64,000 bases of DNA. It comes from Butyrivibrio sp. (GTDB lineage: Bacteria; Bacillota; Clostridia; Lachnospirales; Lachnospiraceae). Positions 44,191 to 53,988 of the stretch are shown here, one piece after another. The notes under the pieces are model-generated. The model did no database searches. It was not told where the DNA came from and saw nothing but the letters and a program-made list of their open reading frames with translations. Where the stretch lies: assembly GCF_017635265.1 (NCBI RefSeq), contig NZ_JAGBLU010000091.1, forward strand, positions 124,001 to 188,000, given 5' to 3'. Position 1 is the first letter of the stretch; the number at the start of each line of letters is the position of its first letter. The translations under genes and the position numbers were made by a program.

Positions 44191-45000
44191 ATGTACAAAA
44201 TTGAGTGTGACACACATACTCATACATTTTATTCAAGACATGCTTATTCAACTATTGAAGAAAATGTACGAGCAGCGAAGGAAGCGGGTATGACGCTTTT
44301 GGGCAGCACAGATCACTTCAGTGATATGCTGTTTGGGGATTACAAAGAGGTCAAGAATTATCAGTATCTCTTTTGTACCAATATGTGGCCAAGAAATTGG
44401 CAGGGGGTTACACTTTTAAAAGGTTGTGAGGCAGATATCGTTGATATGGACGGTCATCTGTTTGGTCACGACATTGAAGTTTTGAAATCAACAATAGGTG
44501 ATACATATGATCCGCCTCAGAACTTACAGAAGATGGTGTTTGACAGATGTGATTATGTAATTGCTTCTGTTCATGCCAAGAGACATACAATAGGTCAGTC
44601 TGTGGCAAGGAATACTCAGATGTATTTAAATGCCTTAGAGAATCCTAAAGTGTTTTTTATCGGACACATTGGAAGAGCAGGGGTTCCGTTTGAACTGGAT
44701 GAAGTTCTTTTAAGAGCAAAAGAACTTCACAAGCCTATTGAGATTAATGAACACAGTTTCTCTTTTGAAGGCCATCACAAGGAACTCTGCAGAAAGATAG
44801 CTAAGAGATGTGCTGAGCTTGGTGTTAGTATATGTATAAACACTGATGCTCATATTTCGCTGGAAATCGGACATATGGATAGGGCGGTAAATATGCTGGA
44901 GAGTATTGATTTTCCGCAGGAGCTTATTATCAATCGATCCAAAGAAGCCTTCCTTAAAGGATTAAAAGACAGTGGAGTATTTTCGCTGGATGAACAATAA
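44191..45000 (+). CDS. PHP-domain phosphoesterase (YcdX/HisK-like)
   Basis: 269 residues. The PHP metal motifs are seen: DTHTHTFYSRHAYST (D-x-H-x-H near residue 6), GSTDHFSD, GCEADI, ASVHAKRH, FIGHIGR, and INTDAHI near the C-terminus. This arrangement is closest to YcdX-type phosphatases and histidinol-phosphate phosphatases. Substrate is unknown. It is cotranscribed with galE. Confidence 0.85.
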   Translation: MYKIECDTHTHTFYSRHAYSTIEENVRAAKEAGMTLLGSTDHFSDMLFGDYKEVKNYQYLFCTNMWPRNWQGVTLLKGCEADIVDMDGHLFGHDIEVLKSTIGDTYDPPQNLQKMVFDRCDYVIASVHAKRHTIGQSVARNTQMYLNALENPKVFFIGHIGRAGVPFELDEVLLRAKELHKPIEINEHSFSFEGHHKELCRKIAKRCAELGVSICINTDAHISLEIGHMDRAVNMLESIDFPQELIINRSKEAFLKGLKDSGVFSLDEQ

Positions 45001-45010
45001 AAGCTGAGTG

Positions 45011-45052
45011 AAAAGCTGGGTTATGAGTCTGATCTTGTAATTCAGCTTTTTC
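45011..45052 (+). terminator. Terminator after the PHP gene
   Basis: AAAAGCTGGGTTA pairs with TAATTCAGCTTTT (13 bp, two G-U pairs) with a 14-nt loop, followed by T residues. Confidence 0.85.
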
Positions 45053-45097
45053 TATTTGTCTGTTATAATGCATTTATGAAATAGGAAGGGAAAAAGT

Positions 45098-45367
45098 ATG
45101 TTTCGATTGTGGGTAAAACTCATTAATGATAATCACCTCTTAAAAGATACGGTTGTGTGTGATGATACTGTAGATAGCAGGACACATAAAGTTATGAATG
45201 CGATTGAAAAAGCCTGTTATGAGATGGATCTTTCAAAGCCTATCTGGCTTAAGCCTATTGTCAGGGACTTTCAGCTTCATGCAAAGTGCAGATTCACAAA
45301 GGATGCTTTTATAGAAGAGGTTCCATTTGATTACATGGAGATTCAGGTTTTAGAAGAAGATTACTAA
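45098..45367 (+). CDS. Small conserved-looking hypothetical protein
   Basis: 89 residues, MFRLWVKLINDNHLLKDTV at the start, then a helical stretch (HKVMNAIEKACYEMDL) and a beta-rich acidic end (YMEIQVLEEDY). GGAAGGG is placed 9 bp before the ATG. No signal or membrane segment. Codon use resembles that of neighbours, so it is probably a real gene. No function assigned. Confidence 0.7.
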   Translation: MFRLWVKLINDNHLLKDTVVCDDTVDSRTHKVMNAIEKACYEMDLSKPIWLKPIVRDFQLHAKCRFTKDAFIEEVPFDYMEIQVLEEDY

Positions 45368-45460
45368 AAAATATTATTTTTTTATTATAAACTGAACACA
45401 ATTCCGTCACAGAATAAAACTATACTGAATTTCATAAAAGAAAGGAAGAAGGTAGAGACA

Positions 45461-47068
45461 ATGTTTGACGATGGGAAAAACGAACAGAACAATTCTTACG
45501 GATATGGATCCGGATATGGGCAGCAGGGTACTTCTTCAAATGGCTATGTAAATAATAATTATTCAAATAACCAGAATACATATGGAAATCAGAATACATA
45601 TAGCTATGGGAATGGACAGCAATCCTATGGGACATATCAATACAGTGGTTCAAATTACGCAAGTGCTCCTGAGCCACAGCCACCCAAGAAAAAACATACA
45701 GCAGCAATTGTTATTGCAGCAATCTTGATTCTGGCTTTGGTAGTAGGTGGTGTTGGCGCAGGGTATTATGCATATTCAAGACATGCATCACTTTTAGCTT
45801 CAAATGATAGTTCCGAGGTAGAAGCTGAAGAGAAATCAGAGGCAACTGAAGAACAGACAGAAAGCGAACAGAGCGCTGAAACAGAAGATTCTTCAGAGAA
45901 AAAAGTAGAAACCACCACAACAAGCGCAGCAACTTCAGTAGTAGTAACTGATGTTACAGAAGTAGTTGAAGAGGTAATGCCTGCAATGGTAATTATCCAC
46001 AATAACTACACAGCATCAGCAAGCTACTTTGGCTATACACAGACACAGGAAGCTACAGCTTCAGGTAGTGGTATTATTGTAGGTGAGAATGATACAGAGC
46101 TCTTGATCGCAACTAACTACCACGTTGTAGAAGGAGCTGATTCCCTTGAAGTTATCTTTAATGATGATTCATCAGTAGAGGCTGTTGTTAAGGGATCTGA
46201 CTCAGATATGGACCTTGCGGTAATTGCTGTATCAATCGATGAGGTTTCATCAGATACACTTGATTCAATCAAGGTTGCAACTCTTGGAGACAGCGACTCA
46301 CTTACACTTGGTGAACCTGCAATAGCAATCGGTAACGCACTTGGTTATGGTCAGTCAGTTACAACAGGTGTTATTTCAGCTATCAACAGAGAAGTTGAAA
46401 CTGAAGAGGGCGTAACACATACGTTTATTCAGACAGATGCAGCTATCAACCCAGGTAACTCAGGTGGAGCTCTTTTGAACATTCAGGGCGAAGTTATCGG
46501 TATCAACTCCAACAAGATTGGCGGCGATACAGTAGAAGGTATGGGATATGCTATTCCTATTTCAGTAGCAAAGCCTATCATCGATAAGCTCATGAACGAA
46601 GAGACAAAACGCAAGGTATCTGAGGAAGACAGAGGATACATTGGAATCTCAGGTGTAAGCGTTCCTTCAGAGATCCATGAAGTATATGGTATTCCTCTTG
46701 GAGTACTTGTTCACGATGTATATGAAGGCGGCGGAGCAGCCGATGCAGGTATTAAGAGCGGTGATGTAATCATTGCTTTTGATGGAGAAGAAATCACTTC
46801 TATGGACGATCTCCAGAGCAGACTTGAGTATTACGCGAAAGGCACAACGGTTTCAATTACAGTAATGAGACAGAGTGATTCAGGATACACAGAAGTTACC
46901 CTTGATGTAACACTTGGTGAAGCAGCAAGTACTTCAAGCAGCACAGATTCAAATGCTGCAGGCTCAGGCGAAAATCAGTATAATGGTCAGCAACAGCCGG
47001 CACTTCCGGATGACAAAAACGGACAAAATGGCGGTGATGGCCAGCAACAGCAGGGCGGCGGTCACTAA
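45461..47068 (+). CDS. htrA: Membrane-anchored HtrA/DegP-type serine protease with PDZ domain
   Basis: 535 residues. A cytosolic N-terminus rich in Asn, Tyr, Gln and Ser (about 1-70) leads into one membrane helix (about 84-107) and an acidic extracellular linker (112-160). The trypsin-like domain carries the triad H221 (NYHVVEG), D251 (DMDLAV) and S334 (NPGNSGGA). One PDZ domain (about 390-480, GAADAGIKSGDVIIAFDGEEI) and a Gln/Gly-rich tail follow. It should act as extracytoplasmic protein-quality protease. The composition of the N-terminal tail is unusual but is seen in several clostridial HtrA proteins. The CDS is monocistronic, ending at a strong bidirectional terminator. Confidence 0.93.
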   Translation: MFDDGKNEQNNSYGYGSGYGQQGTSSNGYVNNNYSNNQNTYGNQNTYSYGNGQQSYGTYQYSGSNYASAPEPQPPKKKHTAAIVIAAILILALVVGGVGAGYYAYSRHASLLASNDSSEVEAEEKSEATEEQTESEQSAETEDSSEKKVETTTTSAATSVVVTDVTEVVEEVMPAMVIIHNNYTASASYFGYTQTQEATASGSGIIVGENDTELLIATNYHVVEGADSLEVIFNDDSSVEAVVKGSDSDMDLAVIAVSIDEVSSDTLDSIKVATLGDSDSLTLGEPAIAIGNALGYGQSVTTGVISAINREVETEEGVTHTFIQTDAAINPGNSGGALLNIQGEVIGINSNKIGGDTVEGMGYAIPISVAKPIIDKLMNEETKRKVSEEDRGYIGISGVSVPSEIHEVYGIPLGVLVHDVYEGGGAADAGIKSGDVIIAFDGEEITSMDDLQSRLEYYAKGTTVSITVMRQSDSGYTEVTLDVTLGEAASTSSSTDSNAAGSGENQYNGQQQPALPDDKNGQNGGDGQQQQGGGH

Positions 47069-47083
47069 TAAATAAAAAATAAG

Positions 47084-47125
47084 GACCATATCTTTGGAAA
47101 ATCAAAGATATGGTCTATTTTTTTT
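47084..47125. terminator. Bidirectional terminator between htrA and clpX
   Basis: GACCATATCTTTG and CAAAGATATGGTC form a 13-bp perfect stem with a 6-nt loop. TATTTTTTTT follows on the + strand and a T-rich run follows on the - strand, serving both convergent genes. Confidence 0.92.
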
Positions 47126-47167
47126 AAACAATTATTAAATTCTGTTTGAAGTATATTGGAACTTTTT

Positions 47168-48724
47168 TTAAACAGATGTTGCCTGGCTTGTATCAAAGAC
47201 GGGAAGCTTTGGCTGTATGGAATCACCACGGATTTCGATGAGAGGTGAGGCTTTGCCATCAATGTAGTCTCTGGTAATGGTCACGCGTCCGATATTCTCA
47301 TCCTTTGGAATTTCATACATGATATCAAGCATGAACTCTTCGATGATCGCACGGAGGGCTCTTGCACCTGTATCTTTTTCAAGGGCTTTTTCCGCAATAG
47401 CTTCAAGAGCACTGTCATCAAACTGAAGATCTACTTCATCAAGTGCAAGTAGCTTTTGATATTGCTTGAGTATAGCATTCTTTGGCTCTTTTAATATCTG
47501 GATAAGCATATCCTTTGTAAGAGCCTGAAGTGTACAGATGATAGGAAGTCTTCCGAGAAACTCAGGAATCATTCCGAATTTTTTAAGGTCTTCCACAGTT
47601 ACATTTGAAAGAAGATTAGGATCATCCTCATATTTATCCTTAAGGTCGGCATCAAATCCGATTGATGTCTGTTTGTTAAGCCTTTGCGTTATGATCTCTT
47701 CCAGATCAGGGAATGCACCGCCGCAGATAAACAGGATGTTTCTGGTGTTTACTGTAGTCAGAGGAACCATGGCATTTTTACTTCCGGCACCTACGGGAAC
47801 TTCTACATTAGAACCCTCAAGGAGTTTTAACATTCCCTGCTGAACTGACTCACCGCTTACATCTCTTGAAGTGGTGTTCTTTTTCTTGGCAATCTTATCT
47901 ATTTCGTCGATAAAGATAATGCCATGCTCGGTTTTTTCCACATCATTGCCGGCTGCTGCAAGGAGCTTACTTACAACGCTTTCAATATCATCTCCGATGT
48001 ATCCGGCTTCTGTAAGCGATGTGGCATCGGCAATTGCAAGAGGTACATCAAGAAGCTTTGCAAGAGTTTTTACAAGGTATGTTTTTCCGCTTCCTGTTGG
48101 TCCCAGTAAAAGAATATTGGATTTCTCAATCTCAATGTCATCCATCGTGTCTGTGGCCACTCTCTTGTAGTGGTTGTAAACTGCAACAGACATAACTTTT
48201 TTGGCCTGATCCTGTCCAATCACGTATTCGTCAAGTTTGGCTTTGATTTTGTGAGGTGCAGGTATATTTTTGATATCAAATGCAGGTTTTACTTTGCTCT
48301 CACTTTTTTTCTTTATCTTCTGAGAGTTTGGAATTCCTCCCATATTAAAACCGTTATTGTTGTCCATGTTAAAAAAGCCAAATCCCGGGAATCCATTTTG
48401 ATTCTTATTGAGCTCATTCATGAGATTAGGATTATTTAACAGATTCTGATAATCAAACTGGCTTACAGTATCCATGGTCTTTTGCATACAGTCATTGCAG
48501 ATGCAGATGTTGTTTGGCAGATGGAACATCTTTCCTGCTTTGCTTTCAGGACGTCTGCAGACAAAGCAGACATCTTCATATTCAGTTATTTCTTCGTTAT
48601 TATTTGAAGTATTGTCAGAGCTGACATCAGAAGCGGTTGAATCTTTTGTGGTATCTACGACTTCAGACTCTTCACCCTCTTTGACTTCTCTGAAATCAAA
48701 TTCATCATTATTTTTATTTGTCAT
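47168..48724 (-). CDS. clpX: ClpX ATPase, enlarged form
   Basis: 518 residues against about 420-430 for typical ClpX. The zinc-binding domain has C53, C56, C76 and C79. Walker A is GPTGSGKT (208-215), the pore loop GYIG (241-244, usually GYVG), Walker B DEID (273-276), and the ClpP-docking IGF loop is intact (355-357), so it should work with ClpP. The extra length comes from a roughly 50-residue acidic, Ser/Asn-rich N-terminal extension and an approximately 70-residue insert after the zinc domain, rich in Asn, Phe and Gly (FGFFNMDNNNGFNMGG). clpP is not adjacent. A second, standard clpX may exist elsewhere. Confidence 0.92.
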   Translation of the reverse strand: MTNKNNDEFDFREVKEGEESEVVDTTKDSTASDVSSDNTSNNNEEITEYEDVCFVCRRPESKAGKMFHLPNNICICNDCMQKTMDTVSQFDYQNLLNNPNLMNELNKNQNGFPGFGFFNMDNNNGFNMGGIPNSQKIKKKSESKVKPAFDIKNIPAPHKIKAKLDEYVIGQDQAKKVMSVAVYNHYKRVATDTMDDIEIEKSNILLLGPTGSGKTYLVKTLAKLLDVPLAIADATSLTEAGYIGDDIESVVSKLLAAAGNDVEKTEHGIIFIDEIDKIAKKKNTTSRDVSGESVQQGMLKLLEGSNVEVPVGAGSKNAMVPLTTVNTRNILFICGGAFPDLEEIITQRLNKQTSIGFDADLKDKYEDDPNLLSNVTVEDLKKFGMIPEFLGRLPIICTLQALTKDMLIQILKEPKNAILKQYQKLLALDEVDLQFDDSALEAIAEKALEKDTGARALRAIIEEFMLDIMYEIPKDENIGRVTITRDYIDGKASPLIEIRGDSIQPKLPVFDTSQATSV

Positions 48725-48821
48725 AACTACTCCAATCTTGCATTTTAACTACTAAACCCATGAGGTTATTATATCCGCATCACATATATTCTTACAAGTT
48801 AACATTCTATTAACAAAACAC

Positions 48822-48852
48822 AAAAACAACCCCGTGCAAAGTGCGCGGGGCT
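48822..48852 (-). terminator. Terminator after arcC
   Basis: On the minus strand AGCCCCGCGCA pairs with TGCACGGGGTT around CTT (one G-U), followed by GTTTTTG. It lies 20 bp after the carbamate kinase stop. Confidence 0.85.
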
Positions 48853-48871
48853 GACCATTGTAAAAAGGATA

Positions 48872-49810
48872 TTATTCAAATACGATGTGTGTTCCTGCTT
48901 TGCCTTTAAGTGCATCCTTAACAGCGTCAAGAGAAGTGATAAGCACTTCGCCGCCATGATTTGATTCAAGGAACTCGATAGCTGCCTCGACTTTAGGAAG
49001 CATATCAACTTCGCCGAATTCTCCGGCTTCGATGTATTTTTTTGCTGTCTCCACATCCATTTTCTGGATAGGCTGTTGATCTTCTTTTCCAAAGCTTGTA
49101 TATACATAAGGAACAGAAGTTAGAATTATAAGCTTATCAGAATTAAGGTCTGATGCAAGCTTGCCGGCTATAGCATCTTTTTCAATAACAGCGGAAGCGC
49201 CCTTAAGTACGTGTCCCTGTTCAATTACGGGAATACCGCCGCCGCCGCATGCGATAACTTCCTGTCCTGCATCCACAAGTGCTCTTATGGCATCAATTTC
49301 TACTATATCTATAGGCTTGGGAGCTGCGATTATTCTGCGATAGCCCTTGCCCGGGATTTCTTTTACAAAATTACCCTTCTTAATTTCGTTGTCAGCATCT
49401 TCCTTTGACATGTTTCTTCCGATTGCCTTGGTAGGAGCGTAAAAAGCCTCATCATAAGGATCTACTGTAACTTGAGTAAGGAGTGTGCTTACAGGTGTTG
49501 AGATGCCGCGACTTGTAAGTTCTGTTTTTAGGGAGTTCTGAATATCGTAACCTACATAGCCCTGGCTCATGGCGTTGCACACGCACATAGGAGCTGCTGT
49601 GTAGTCGATATAGATTCTGTGGAGCTCAGTCATGGCCTTGTGTATCATGCTGACCTGAGGCCCGTTACTGTGGGTAATGACGAGCTGGTAACCAGCTTCT
49701 ATCAGATCCGCCAATGCCTTGGCAGTTACCTTTGTTGCATTCATCTGCTCGTTGGTTGTAACACCGAGAGCTTCATGTCCTAGAGAAACTACAGCCTTAA
49801 TATTGTCCAT
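48872..49810 (-). CDS. arcC: Carbamate kinase
   Basis: 312 residues, standard length. Typical blocks are LVITHSNGPQVSMI, APMCVCNAMSQGYVGYDIQ, DPYDEAFYAPTKAIG, ACGGGGIPVI, AVIEKDAIAGKLASDL and LIILTSVPYVY. The first motif reads SLGHEALG where many members have ALGGNA(L/I), a local variation in the phosphate-binding loop. It makes ATP and carbamate from carbamoyl phosphate and ADP. No arginine deiminase or transcarbamylase gene is next to it, so the pathway context is not shown here. Confidence 0.9.
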   Translation of the reverse strand: MDNIKAVVSLGHEALGVTTNEQMNATKVTAKALADLIEAGYQLVITHSNGPQVSMIHKAMTELHRIYIDYTAAPMCVCNAMSQGYVGYDIQNSLKTELTSRGISTPVSTLLTQVTVDPYDEAFYAPTKAIGRNMSKEDADNEIKKGNFVKEIPGKGYRRIIAAPKPIDIVEIDAIRALVDAGQEVIACGGGGIPVIEQGHVLKGASAVIEKDAIAGKLASDLNSDKLIILTSVPYVYTSFGKEDQQPIQKMDVETAKKYIEAGEFGEVDMLPKVEAAIEFLESNHGGEVLITSLDAVKDALKGKAGTHIVFE

Positions 49811-49882
49811 TTTATCCCCGTTTCTGCACGAAAGTGCTAGTAAGATAGGTCTATTTTACAATAATTGTCCTGGATTTAAAAG

Positions 49883-51169
49883 TTAAATAGGCAGAATAAT
49901 ATTCAGATGAAATACATTTTCTTCAGCGTAAGCATTCATGGCTCCTTCGAATTTATCTACCAGCATCTTTATACTCTTTACTCCAAAGCCGTGGCCCCCT
50001 TCGCTGTTTTCTCTTACCGGAAGCCGGTCTTCAAAGACTATCTCACCTTCAAAATAGTTCCAGATGTGTATTGTTACCGAATCACCGAATTTCTTAAGAC
50101 TGACATCAATGACACGTTTGTCGGGATCTGTTACAGTATCGGCTCCGGCTCTTGCATTGTCTATTGCATTAGCAAAAAGAAAATACAAAGACATACTGTC
50201 GTAGGCTCCGAGAGAATCAGTGTAGCTTACACAGTTAAAGCGGATATTCTGCTGCTTGCAAAGAGTGCTCATGTTTCTTAAAAGAACATCCAAAACGTCG
50301 TTACCTGTTTTTACCAAGGGAGAAAAACCTTCGATGGAATCTCTGATAGGAGACAAATCGGGAATATCGAGCTTGTTGTCACTTGCAAGACGTTCAATCC
50401 TGTCAAGCATATGTTTAAGGTCATGGGTCTGAATGTTGGTAAACTGTACCATTGCTTTCCACTGTTCGTATTGCTTTTCAGAAGCAGATAAAAGACCTTT
50501 GATAACCAGCGACTCTGTTTTTTCTTCCTGCCATTTATAGAGATACAGCTGCATGGCAAGAGCCAGAGCACAGCAGATGATGGCATAGATACAGGATGCA
50601 GCCTCGTAGTATGTGTTAAAAACATTGTGATCGGCAATAAGTCTGTTTACACCGATGCAGGTAATTACGATGGTTATGGAGAGAACGTTTAGTCTGATGG
50701 AGTTTTTTTCAAAATGGAAATTCTGGGCAACCAGAAAATATACAGCCAGATAAACAGCAGTAAAAACGGCAATTTCTAAGATGATTGGATAAAAATAAGA
50801 AATGGAATACAGCCTTTTGGCAAGTGGTGTCAGTGAAAACAATACCGTAAACTTATTGGCTATATGCTGCGTTGCAACACCGCCTATGCATGAGGAAATG
50901 ATTGAAAAAGAATTGCCTTTAAAGCTGAATAGATACACACAAATTGATATGCCAATGATCATCAGGAGCATAAAAAATCTGATGAATGTCGAAGACGTGC
51001 TGCTTAAATCAACCCGGAAAACTATGATAATTGAGGCAATTATAAGTGCAGGGAATCTCAAGAAAAAATGGTTTCTTTTTTCAAAAGTTTTTAAGAAAAG
51101 AAATTCCGCAATGAGAATTTCAAGGTAATAGCCAACTGATGTAAAGCTGCTTATCAATGATTCGCTCAC
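49883..51169 (-). CDS. AgrC-like sensor histidine kinase (GHKL)
   Basis: 428 residues from a GTG at 51169, placed 11 bp after a GGAGG site (complement of 51181-51185). An upstream ATG in frame would overlap the response-regulator gene and lacks this site. Six or more membrane helices span about 1-205. A cytosolic kinase core follows with phospho-acceptor H249 in THDLKH, N-box NAIDNARAGAD, and a degenerate G box GGHGFGVKSI near the end. This is the layout of peptide-sensing AgrC/ComD-type kinases. It overlaps no other gene and is translated after the LytTR regulator. No signal-peptide precursor gene is seen nearby. Confidence 0.87.
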   Translation of the reverse strand: MSESLISSFTSVGYYLEILIAEFLFLKTFEKRNHFFLRFPALIIASIIIVFRVDLSSTSSTFIRFFMLLMIIGISICVYLFSFKGNSFSIISSCIGGVATQHIANKFTVLFSLTPLAKRLYSISYFYPIILEIAVFTAVYLAVYFLVAQNFHFEKNSIRLNVLSITIVITCIGVNRLIADHNVFNTYYEAASCIYAIICCALALAMQLYLYKWQEEKTESLVIKGLLSASEKQYEQWKAMVQFTNIQTHDLKHMLDRIERLASDNKLDIPDLSPIRDSIEGFSPLVKTGNDVLDVLLRNMSTLCKQQNIRFNCVSYTDSLGAYDSMSLYFLFANAIDNARAGADTVTDPDKRVIDVSLKKFGDSVTIHIWNYFEGEIVFEDRLPVRENSEGGHGFGVKSIKMLVDKFEGAMNAYAEENVFHLNIILPI

Positions 51170-51176
51170 TTTTTGT

Positions 51177-51890
51177 TTATCCTCCAAGGTACATATTAAG
51201 CTGCTCCAAAAAGGCTTTTTTCTTGGAACGACCAATCTTTATCATATCTTTTCCAACCTTAATCTCATCTCCGTAAAGACCTTTTACATAAGCAAGATTG
51301 ACCAGAACAGAAGCACTGCATCTGGCAAAATTATTGCCGGAGAGTTCAGCTTCCCTCTCACTAAGACCGCCGTAGGAATCTATGATTTCGTCAGTGGTGT
51401 GGAACATAAGATCATGTCCCATTACTTCTATATACATAATGTCATTGGAAGAAAGAATGTGAGTGCCTCGCTTGTCCTTAACCTTAACAGGCTGACCTTT
51501 GCGGCTTTCTAAAAGGCGCATGGCTTTGTCAAGCTTAACGGAGAGATTGCTGTAGCTGATTGGCTTAAGGCAATAGTCCAAAGCATCAACACCGTAGCCT
51601 TCAGGAGCATACTGAGGCATGTTTGTCACAAAGAATAAAAGAACAGTATCGTCGATAAGACGCAGCTTTTTGGCTGCTTCCATGCCATTTAAAAAGCCCT
51701 TTCCGAGGTCAACATCCATAAAAACAATGTCGAAAGCTTTTTTGTAATCATCTAAAAAGCTCTCGGCCTTGGAATAAGTTCTGGCACTAAAATCAAATCC
51801 CTTTTCATTACCGTATTTATTAAGGCAATCTTCAAGGAATGAAGAATATTCAATATCGTCTTCAACAATGGCTACTCTAAACTGTTTCAT
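51177..51890 (-). CDS. LytTR-family response regulator
   Basis: 237 residues. The receiver domain has acidic pocket VEDD near the start and phospho-acceptor D59 (FMDVDLG). The LytTR DNA-binding domain occupies about 130-235 (HILSSNDIMYIEVMGHDLMFHTTDE, FARCSASVLVNLAYVKGL, IKIGRSKKKAFLEQ). It forms a pair with the AgrC-like kinase gene 7 bp downstream. It is divergent from the GH2-GPH-GH3 operon, with 125 bp between the starts; control of that operon is possible but not shown. Confidence 0.9.
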   Translation of the reverse strand: MKQFRVAIVEDDIEYSSFLEDCLNKYGNEKGFDFSARTYSKAESFLDDYKKAFDIVFMDVDLGKGFLNGMEAAKKLRLIDDTVLLFFVTNMPQYAPEGYGVDALDYCLKPISYSNLSVKLDKAMRLLESRKGQPVKVKDKRGTHILSSNDIMYIEVMGHDLMFHTTDEIIDSYGGLSEREAELSGNNFARCSASVLVNLAYVKGLYGDEIKVGKDMIKIGRSKKKAFLEQLNMYLGG

Positions 51891-52015
51891 GACATTATTT
51901 TACAGCATTGAGCCTGACATTGTAAATTATGCTGTCAAAACTGTAGATTATTCCACAATGATTGAAATCATATATTGCAATTTTGTAAGATTTAACCATA
52001 TAAAGGAGATTTGGC

Positions 52016-53968
52016 ATGAGAAAAATTCACAACATTAACAACGACTGGAACTTTTCTATTGATGGAAAAGAAAAAACAGTAGTCAATATTCCGCATACCT
52101 GGAATAATATCGACGGGCAGGATGGTGGAAATGACTATTTAAGGACACTGGCTACGTATGAAAAGAGATTTGAATGTCCTTCATTTGATAGAAACAGTGA
52201 AGACGTGTATCTGGAATTTGATGGAGTGAATTCGGAGTGTGATGTCTTTATAAATGATCAAAAGGTTCTCAGACACGAAGGAGGTTATTCAACCTTCAGG
52301 GAAAATATCACAGAAGTTTTAATGGAGGGGGGAAACAACCTCCTTGTTAAAGTGGATAACAGGCCAAACGATAAAGTATATCCGCAGAAGGCAGATTTTA
52401 CTTTCTACGGCGGAATATACAGAGATGTGAAGCTTATAGTGGTTAATAAAAAAAGATTCGACCTCGATTACTTTGGAGGAAGTGGGATTCAGGTTACAGC
52501 TAATCCTATTGAAGGCTACAAGAAAGCAAAAGTGTCTGCAAAGATGTGGCTTAACACAGATTCAGGGGAAGTACGGGTTACGGTTTTTGACAAGGAGGGA
52601 AATGAAGTTTGTCAGGAGATGACTCACAGATCCATAAATGAAGCATGGTCGGATGTAATTATCCAGAACGTTCATCTTTGGGATGGAATTGATGATCCAT
52701 ATCTGTATAGGTTAAAAGCGGAACTTATAGTTGATGAAATTGTGGTGGATGAAGTTGAAACACGCTTTGGTGTGAGAGATTTTCATTATCATCCCAAGAC
52801 AGGTTTTTATCTGAACGGAAGGAAATATACTCTTCACGGCGTAAGCAGACATCAGGACAGAAAAGGTGTCGGCAATGCCATAACAGATGAGATGCATAAA
52901 GAAGATATGGATCTTATCTGTGAAGTGGGAGCCAACACCATAAGACTTGCCCACTATCAGCATAGTCAGACCTTTTATGATCTGTGCGATGAGCGAGGAA
53001 TGGTTGTCTGGGCTGAGATTCCTTATATTTCAGAGCATATGCCAAACGCAAGAGCCAACACCATCAGCCAGATGAAAGAACTGATCATTCAGAACTATAA
53101 CCATCCATCAATTGTGTGCTGGGGCATTTCCAATGAGATAACAATATCCACAAAAGATAAAAATGACATGCTTGATAACCACAGAGAATTAAATGATCTG
53201 TGCCATGAGATGGATAAGACAAGATTCACGACACTTGCCTGCTATGCAGTATGCGGACCATTTAATAAGGTCGCGCATATTACAGACACTGTTAGCTGGA
53301 ATCTTTATCTTGGGTGGTATGTTCCGGGGCTTTTTTTGAATGATATATGGATGAGGTTTTTCCACTTTGTTTATCCGGATAGAAGCCTTGGATACTCTGA
53401 ATACGGATGCGAGGGAATGCCAAACCTTCACTCGGAAAAGCCAAAAAGAGGTGACCATACAGAGGAATATCAGGCTCATTATCACGAATATATGCTCAGA
53501 TGCTTTGAAAGAAATCCGTTTATGTGGGCTACTCACGTCTGGAACATGTTCGATTTTGCGGCAGATGCCAGAAACCAGGGCGGTGAGCCGGGCATGAACC
53601 ACAAGGGACTGATCACTTTTGACAGGAAGACCAAAAAAGACAGCTTCTACATCTACAAAGCATGGTGGAGCAAAGAACCTTTTGTTCATATCACATCCAA
53701 GAGATTTAGGGACAGAACCTCAAACAAGATAACTGTAAAGGTTTATTCAAATCAGAACGAAGTCACTCTTTACAAAGATGGAAACAAGCTTGAGACTAGG
53801 CATGGCCAGCACGTATTTGAGTTTAAGGTTTCTCTTACGGGAGAAAATGAATTTATGGCTGTAAGCGGAGCATGTCGCGATAAAGCAGTCTTTAGAAAGG
53901 TTAGCAGACCAAATCCTGAATATACACTTAAGGAATCAGGAGATAAGGGAGCTAACTGGACAAAGTAA
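52016..53968 (+). CDS. GH2 glycoside hydrolase (beta-galactosidase/beta-glucuronidase-like)
   Basis: 650 residues, cytosolic. The jelly-roll N-domain (NINNDWNFSIDGKEKTVVNIPHTWNNIDGQDGG), the Ig-like domain and the GH2 barrel are present, with acid/base E374 (WGISNE) and nucleophile E462 (LGYSEYGCEG). A short C-terminal beta domain follows. It starts the GH2-GPH transporter-GH3 operon; the transporter 20 bp downstream probably brings its substrate. The SNE/SEYG form fits beta-galactosidase or a related exo-enzyme; specificity is open. Confidence 0.88.
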   Translation: MRKIHNINNDWNFSIDGKEKTVVNIPHTWNNIDGQDGGNDYLRTLATYEKRFECPSFDRNSEDVYLEFDGVNSECDVFINDQKVLRHEGGYSTFRENITEVLMEGGNNLLVKVDNRPNDKVYPQKADFTFYGGIYRDVKLIVVNKKRFDLDYFGGSGIQVTANPIEGYKKAKVSAKMWLNTDSGEVRVTVFDKEGNEVCQEMTHRSINEAWSDVIIQNVHLWDGIDDPYLYRLKAELIVDEIVVDEVETRFGVRDFHYHPKTGFYLNGRKYTLHGVSRHQDRKGVGNAITDEMHKEDMDLICEVGANTIRLAHYQHSQTFYDLCDERGMVVWAEIPYISEHMPNARANTISQMKELIIQNYNHPSIVCWGISNEITISTKDKNDMLDNHRELNDLCHEMDKTRFTTLACYAVCGPFNKVAHITDTVSWNLYLGWYVPGLFLNDIWMRFFHFVYPDRSLGYSEYGCEGMPNLHSEKPKRGDHTEEYQAHYHEYMLRCFERNPFMWATHVWNMFDFAADARNQGGEPGMNHKGLITFDRKTKKDSFYIYKAWWSKEPFVHITSKRFRDRTSNKITVKVYSNQNEVTLYKDGNKLETRHGQHVFEFKVSLTGENEFMAVSGACRDKAVFRKVSRPNPEYTLKESGDKGANWTK

Positions 53969-53988
53969 TAAGGGAGAAGAGAAGAGTT

